Assembly (NCBI GenBank): GCA_040414675.1
Contig: JBEDUN010000057.1
Span: 1-7,508, forward strand
Reading direction: 5' to 3'
Length of the DNA stretch: 7,508 nt
Source: JARBAU01 sp040414675
GTDB taxonomy: Archaea; Thermoproteota; Nitrososphaeria; Nitrososphaerales; Nitrososphaeraceae
The position numbers were made by a program, and so were the translations under genes. Shown piece by piece: positions 5,634 to 7,508 of this stretch. The notes under the pieces are model-generated. The model had not been told where the DNA came from. It saw only the letters and a list, made by a program, of their open reading frames with translations, and did not search any database. Positions within the stretch are counted from its first letter, which is position 1; each line of letters begins with the position of its first letter.

Positions 5634-5987
5634 TTATGAACTGATGCGGAAGCATTTACCTGATTCGTCATTATCAAGTCTTGCGTAACCGGTAGGACAT
5701 GGACCCTTAGGAAAGCAATTCCCCTTATCATTAGCAGAAAACCCAGATGGACATTTACCTGTTGTTGGGTCGGGTTTACATTTAGCTAGACCATCAGGAT
5801 TAAAGGCACAGTCTTTATCTGGTTTAGCCGTCTGAGCTACCGGTAGCCTCGCTGCCAGAGCTAGAACCACTCGATCCGCTATCAGACTTAGATTTAGCCA
5901 GAAGCATCCAATTACTAGCACTGGCCATAGTATAGGACATCATGAGCAAATGGCTATAGCGCTTACTACAACTAATTTTTTATTCAT
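5634..5987 (-). pseudogene. Frameshifted exported Cys-rich protein gene
   Basis: On the minus strand ATG 5987 begins MNKKLVVVSAIAICS, a typical signal-peptide start, but meets TGA at 5942-5940. The shifted frame then reads MSYTMASASNWMLLAKSKSD followed by SGSSGSSSGSEATGSSDG (5940-5827), a plausible end of signal peptide and Ser/Gly linker, until TAA at 5826-5824. The original frame resumes as TAKPDKDCAFNPDGLAKCKP and runs to TAA at 5636-5634, giving six Cys in CPSGF/CFPKGPCPTGY-type loops with acidic turns (DNDESGKC). Two opposite one-base shifts would restore one 109-111-residue secreted protein. Reading the single open frame from GTG 5921 instead yields an unlikely hydrophobic N-terminus with no basic residues. 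Alternatives are sequencing error or programmed frameshifting. The family is not named; the role of the mature part is unknown. Confidence 0.65.
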
Positions 5988-6015
5988 ATATACTCACAAC
6001 TACTACTAAGACGAC

Positions 6016-6024
6016 GTATTAAAC
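6016..6024 (-). promoter_or_regulatory. TATA-like box for the frameshifted gene
   Basis: On the minus strand this reads GTTTAATAC, centred about 33 bases before ATG 5987. It supports 5987 as the original start rather than the GTG at 5921. Confidence 0.35.
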
Positions 6025-6107
6025 ATATTATTCAATGCGTACGACCACCAAGTTGGCTAGTTATACTTACCTTCATGTTCATCAACTTTATGATGTTGTT
6101 GTAAGAA

Positions 6108-6227
6108 ATGTTTGTAATATTTTATTGCGAAAAGTGCGGTAAGCTATTAGTATCGATATCAACAACTAATGACAGAAAAGCAATTAATCTTAGGAATAAC
6201 CTGTCGATAATGATAGGTAAAGAATAG
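6108..6227 (+). pseudogene. Possible truncated zinc-ribbon protein
   Basis: A 39-residue frame begins MFVIFYCEKCGKLLVSIS. The opening with C7-x2-C10 followed by GKLL looks like the first half of the small archaeal zinc-ribbon proteins of the DUF1922 kind, which start with a short strand, a CxxC or CxC knuckle and continue with a second Cys pair. The second knuckle is absent: the sequence goes straight to NDRKAINLRNNLSIMIGKE and a stop. A different + strand frame from 6221 continues RIANSDVFEYFINPS, which could be the displaced C-terminus. The best reading is a decayed gene; a genuine two-Cys micro-protein is the alternative. No good TATA box is seen at the expected distance. Confidence 0.3.
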
Positions 6228-6705
6228 CAAATAGTGATGTATTTGAATATTTCATTAATCCTTCTAATCACTTTCACTTTTATTGGTATTACCAAATAAT
6301 ATAATATTGTAATAATATCGCAAGCTACGTAATCCGATTCTATCTCATTCTTAATATTCAAAAAGTTACGATTCAGACACAATTCCACAATCAATAAGGA
6401 TCATCACATGTAGAATCAAAAGACTACTAATAATAATTATAATACTTAGCTCTGTCGGGTTAAAGTTATACATAGATCGTGCCGAAATTCATGGACCATT
6501 TATTCTAAGACAAAAGAGTTTATGATATCTACAAAGATTTATCTATACTTTAATTAACAACGCTGAGCCAAGAGGACTGTTTAGAATTTTTCATTCAGTA
6601 AGTTTAGAAATCTGTCACATTTCACGTCTATCTATAAGTCAGAAATCATTGTTATGTCAATATCGCATTTCCATATGGTTCAAGGACTTAAATAGTAGGC
6701 CGAAA

Positions 6706-6876
6706 TTATTTCTTCTTCTTTATGCCTTTAAGATATTCTCTCATTGACTCTACGATAAGAGCAGTTGCCGTTGTTTTCATGTCTATAGCCAAATGCTTAA
6801 AAGCATCTAATAGATCGGTAGGAATTTTAATTGTAGTCTTAGTTTCTTCTCCTACCGTTTCATCATTCTCATCCAT
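6706..6876 (-). CDS. Ribbon-helix-helix (Arc/CopG-type) DNA-binding protein
   Basis: A 56-residue protein that would bind DNA as a dimer. The beta-strand TKTTIKIP (12-19) alternates side chains that would enter the DNA major groove. It is followed by helix A (TDLLDAFKHLAIDM) and helix B (TATALIVESMREYLKGI), ending in a KKKK tail. This is the complete minimal ribbon-helix-helix fold, with an acidic N-terminus (DENDETVGEE). ATG 6876 is chosen over GTG 6897 because the TATA-like box at 6903-6910 is about 30 bases upstream of 6876 but far too close to 6897. Such proteins are transcription repressors or antitoxins. No toxin gene is adjacent, and 300 bases downstream look empty, so a stand-alone repressor is more likely. 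A 12-bp palindrome next to its own TATA box suggests self-regulation. Confidence 0.8.
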   Translation of the reverse strand: MDENDETVGEETKTTIKIPTDLLDAFKHLAIDMKTTATALIVESMREYLKGIKKKK

Positions 6877-6902
6877 ATACCATATATACATATACACAGA
6901 TG

Positions 6903-6910
6903 TATTTATG
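6903..6910 (-). promoter_or_regulatory. TATA-like box for the ribbon-helix-helix gene
   Basis: On the minus strand this reads CATAAATA, centred about 30 bases before ATG 6876. The adjoining palindrome occupies the upstream side where TFB would contact DNA. Confidence 0.45.
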
Positions 6911-6911
6911 C

Positions 6912-6923
6912 ATGTCTAGACAT
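6912..6923. promoter_or_regulatory. 12-bp perfect palindrome, candidate operator
   Basis: ATGTCTAGACAT is its own reverse complement and lies one base upstream of the ribbon-helix-helix TATA-like box, in the BRE position. A related 8-bp palindrome GTCATGAC lies at 6954-6961, centres 40 bp apart, just downstream of a TATA-like box (6944-6952) facing the other way. Shared half-sites (ATGTC/GAC) suit a dimeric repressor. The binding role is inferred. Confidence 0.55.
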
Positions 6924-6943
6924 ACAAGGACTATGCCATATAT

Positions 6944-6952
6944 CTATATATA
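6944..6952 (+). promoter_or_regulatory. TATA-like box facing rightward
   Basis: CTATATATA is centred 30 bases before the ATG at 6978, consistent with leaderless transcription of the small frame there and possibly of the dehydrogenase gene behind it. Confidence 0.35.
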
Positions 6953-6977
6953 TGTCATGACTTACATAACATATAAT

Positions 6978-7130
6978 ATGTCTAACCGTATATTCTCAGG
7001 GATAGCAAATATGATCACACCGCCGACTATGCTGTTCTCAACTAGTACAATTACGATGACAAAGCAAGTAGTTGCATTCAAAGATCCTAAGCATTGTGAG
7101 GGCATTTTGTTAGAGTGTGGAATAAAATAA
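6978..7130 (+). CDS. Possible small protein upstream of the nucleotide-sugar dehydrogenase
   Basis: A 50-residue frame from ATG 6978 (MSNRIFSGIANMITPPTMLF... ending LLECGIK) with no recognisable domain and a Thr/Ser-rich middle. Support is positional. A TATA-like box is 30 bases upstream, the palindrome GTCATGAC lies between that box and the start, and the stop is 31 bases before the dehydrogenase ATG, which has a Shine-Dalgarno site as expected for a second gene in a transcript. Composition is not strongly gene-like and the upstream extension of the frame (to 6900) is AT-repeat noise. It may instead be an untranslated leader. Confidence 0.3.
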   Translation: MSNRIFSGIANMITPPTMLFSTSTITMTKQVVAFKDPKHCEGILLECGIK

Positions 7131-7145
7131 CAATCGATGAGCTAA

Positions 7146-7153
7146 AGAGGTGA
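7146..7153 (+). promoter_or_regulatory. Shine-Dalgarno site of the dehydrogenase gene
   Basis: AGAGGTGA complements the archaeal 16S rRNA 3' end and sits 8 bases before ATG 7162. It is the only clear ribosome binding site in the window and fixes this start. Confidence 0.7.
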
Positions 7154-7161
7154 CATAATCA

Positions 7162-7508
7162 ATGAATAGTAATAATAGTAAATTTCAATTTAACAAGGTT
7201 TTGATAATAGGTCTAGGACAGCTAGGTTTACCTGTAGCAAAATATGTTAAGGAGAAAGGATTTGACGTCTACGGATACGATATTAGTCCAAAAGCTATAG
7301 ACCGTGCACAGAAAATAGCTGGAATAAAGAGGATTAGAGATGAGGCTAAGGATAATGGTAATAGTACTACTAGTACATACAATTTTAGCGAATTTGATGT
7401 CTTTATTATCTGTGTTTCTACGCACAAACCAGATGACATGTTTTCTCCACAAATAGATGGTCTACTATCCATAGTTGAAAAGATATCAAAAGAAGCAAAG
7501 AATGGAGC
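7162..7508 (+). CDS. Nucleotide-sugar dehydrogenase, N-terminal part (UDP-glucose/UDP-ManNAc dehydrogenase family; 3' end outside window)
   Basis: 115 residues are visible. The enzyme oxidises the C6 hydroxyl of a UDP-sugar to a carboxylate with two NAD+, supplying uronic acids for surface polysaccharide or glycoprotein glycans. Residues 12-40 form the Rossmann start: KVLIIGLGQLGLPVAKYV has the GxGxxG nucleotide loop (17-22), and the second strand ends in Asp40 (VYGYDIS), favouring NAD over NADP. FDVFIICVSTH (79-89) is the fourth strand with the V-x-T turn typical of the family. PDDMFSPQIDGLLSIVEKIS then leads into the following helix. The catalytic Cys and the central and C-terminal domains lie outside the window, so glucose versus ManNAc specificity cannot be decided. 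An Asn/Ser/Thr-rich insert (65-74) lengthens the loop before strand 4. Confidence 0.88.
   Translation, partial: MNSNNSKFQFNKVLIIGLGQLGLPVAKYVKEKGFDVYGYDISPKAIDRAQKIAGIKRIRDEAKDNGNSTTSTYNFSEFDVFIICVSTHKPDDMFSPQIDGLLSIVEKISKEAKNG

Larger units (their letters stand above)
5988..6705. other. Long AT-rich stretch, almost without genes
   Basis: 718 bases between two minus-strand genes. It contains the upstream TATA-like box (6016-6024) and a possible small zinc-ribbon remnant at 6108-6227. A 90-codon minus-strand frame (6122-6394) reads as AT-driven Ile/Leu/Tyr sequence and overlaps that remnant; it is rejected. From 6400 to 6700 I see no coding, tRNA-like or repeat structure. The sequence ccgaaatt occurs near both 6482 and 6701, which is likely chance. 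Confidence 0.5.

Noticed and set aside
6122..6394. 90-codon minus-strand frame
   Set aside because: It is Ile/Leu/Tyr/Asn-biased in the manner of translated AT-rich non-coding DNA, has no export signal or motif, and overlaps the more gene-like CxxC frame on the other strand.
6706..6876. Toxin-antitoxin pair built on the ribbon-helix-helix gene
   Set aside because: No toxin-sized frame adjoins it in the same orientation on either side. The only neighbour is a divergent 50-codon frame with no toxin features.

Overview
The window looks like an accessory region of an ammonia-oxidising thaumarchaeon (Nitrososphaerota), most like the Nitrososphaera/Nitrosocosmicus group. This placement is inference. 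It rests on AT-rich DNA, TATA-like boxes about 26-33 bases upstream of starts with no Shine-Dalgarno sequence (leaderless transcription), several exported proteins with ...A(F)AQ-type signal-peptide ends, and an exported polysaccharide deacetylase whose non-canonical motifs I recognise from that group.

Layout. Positions 1-366 hold the C-terminal end of an unidentified + strand protein with a probable winged-helix tail. It converges on a small exported four-cysteine protein (543-830, -), with hairpins between them. A 396-base gap leads to an Asn-rich exported NodB/CE4 polysaccharide deacetylase (1227-2345, -). The 404-base divergent gap upstream of it carries a perfect 12-bp inverted repeat. 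Three + strand genes for small exported proteins of unknown function follow: a tiny Asn-Met-Thr repeat protein (2750-2947), a 119-residue helical protein (3305-3664), and a 240-residue protein with a duplicated SLVHYQPITPA motif and a His/Asn/Ser/Gly-rich tail (4040-4762). A single-domain cupin (5015-5374, +) ends at a pyrimidine-rich terminator. At 5634-5987 (-) lies a Cys-rich exported protein gene that can be read only by assuming two compensating frameshifts. The stretch 5988-6705 is nearly empty apart from a possible 39-residue zinc-ribbon remnant. Next come an orphan ribbon-helix-helix DNA-binding protein (6706-6876, -), a divergent 50-codon reading frame (6978-7130, +), and the start of a nucleotide-sugar dehydrogenase (7162 to the window end, +), the only gene here with a clear Shine-Dalgarno sequence.

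How it fits together. Most genes appear monocistronic, with their own TATA-like box, and most encode exported proteins that would act at the cell surface. The deacetylase would modify surface polysaccharide. The nucleotide-sugar dehydrogenase would supply an activated uronic acid for glycan synthesis and may open a glycan cluster beyond the window. The ribbon-helix-helix protein probably controls its own divergent promoter region, where two related palindromes sit at the expected transcription-factor sites. I saw no tRNA, rRNA, insertion sequence, CRISPR array or toxin partner. No complete new multi-gene system is demonstrated. The best leads are the regulator/palindrome pair, the frameshifted exported gene, the His-rich repeat protein and the unexplained inverted repeats.
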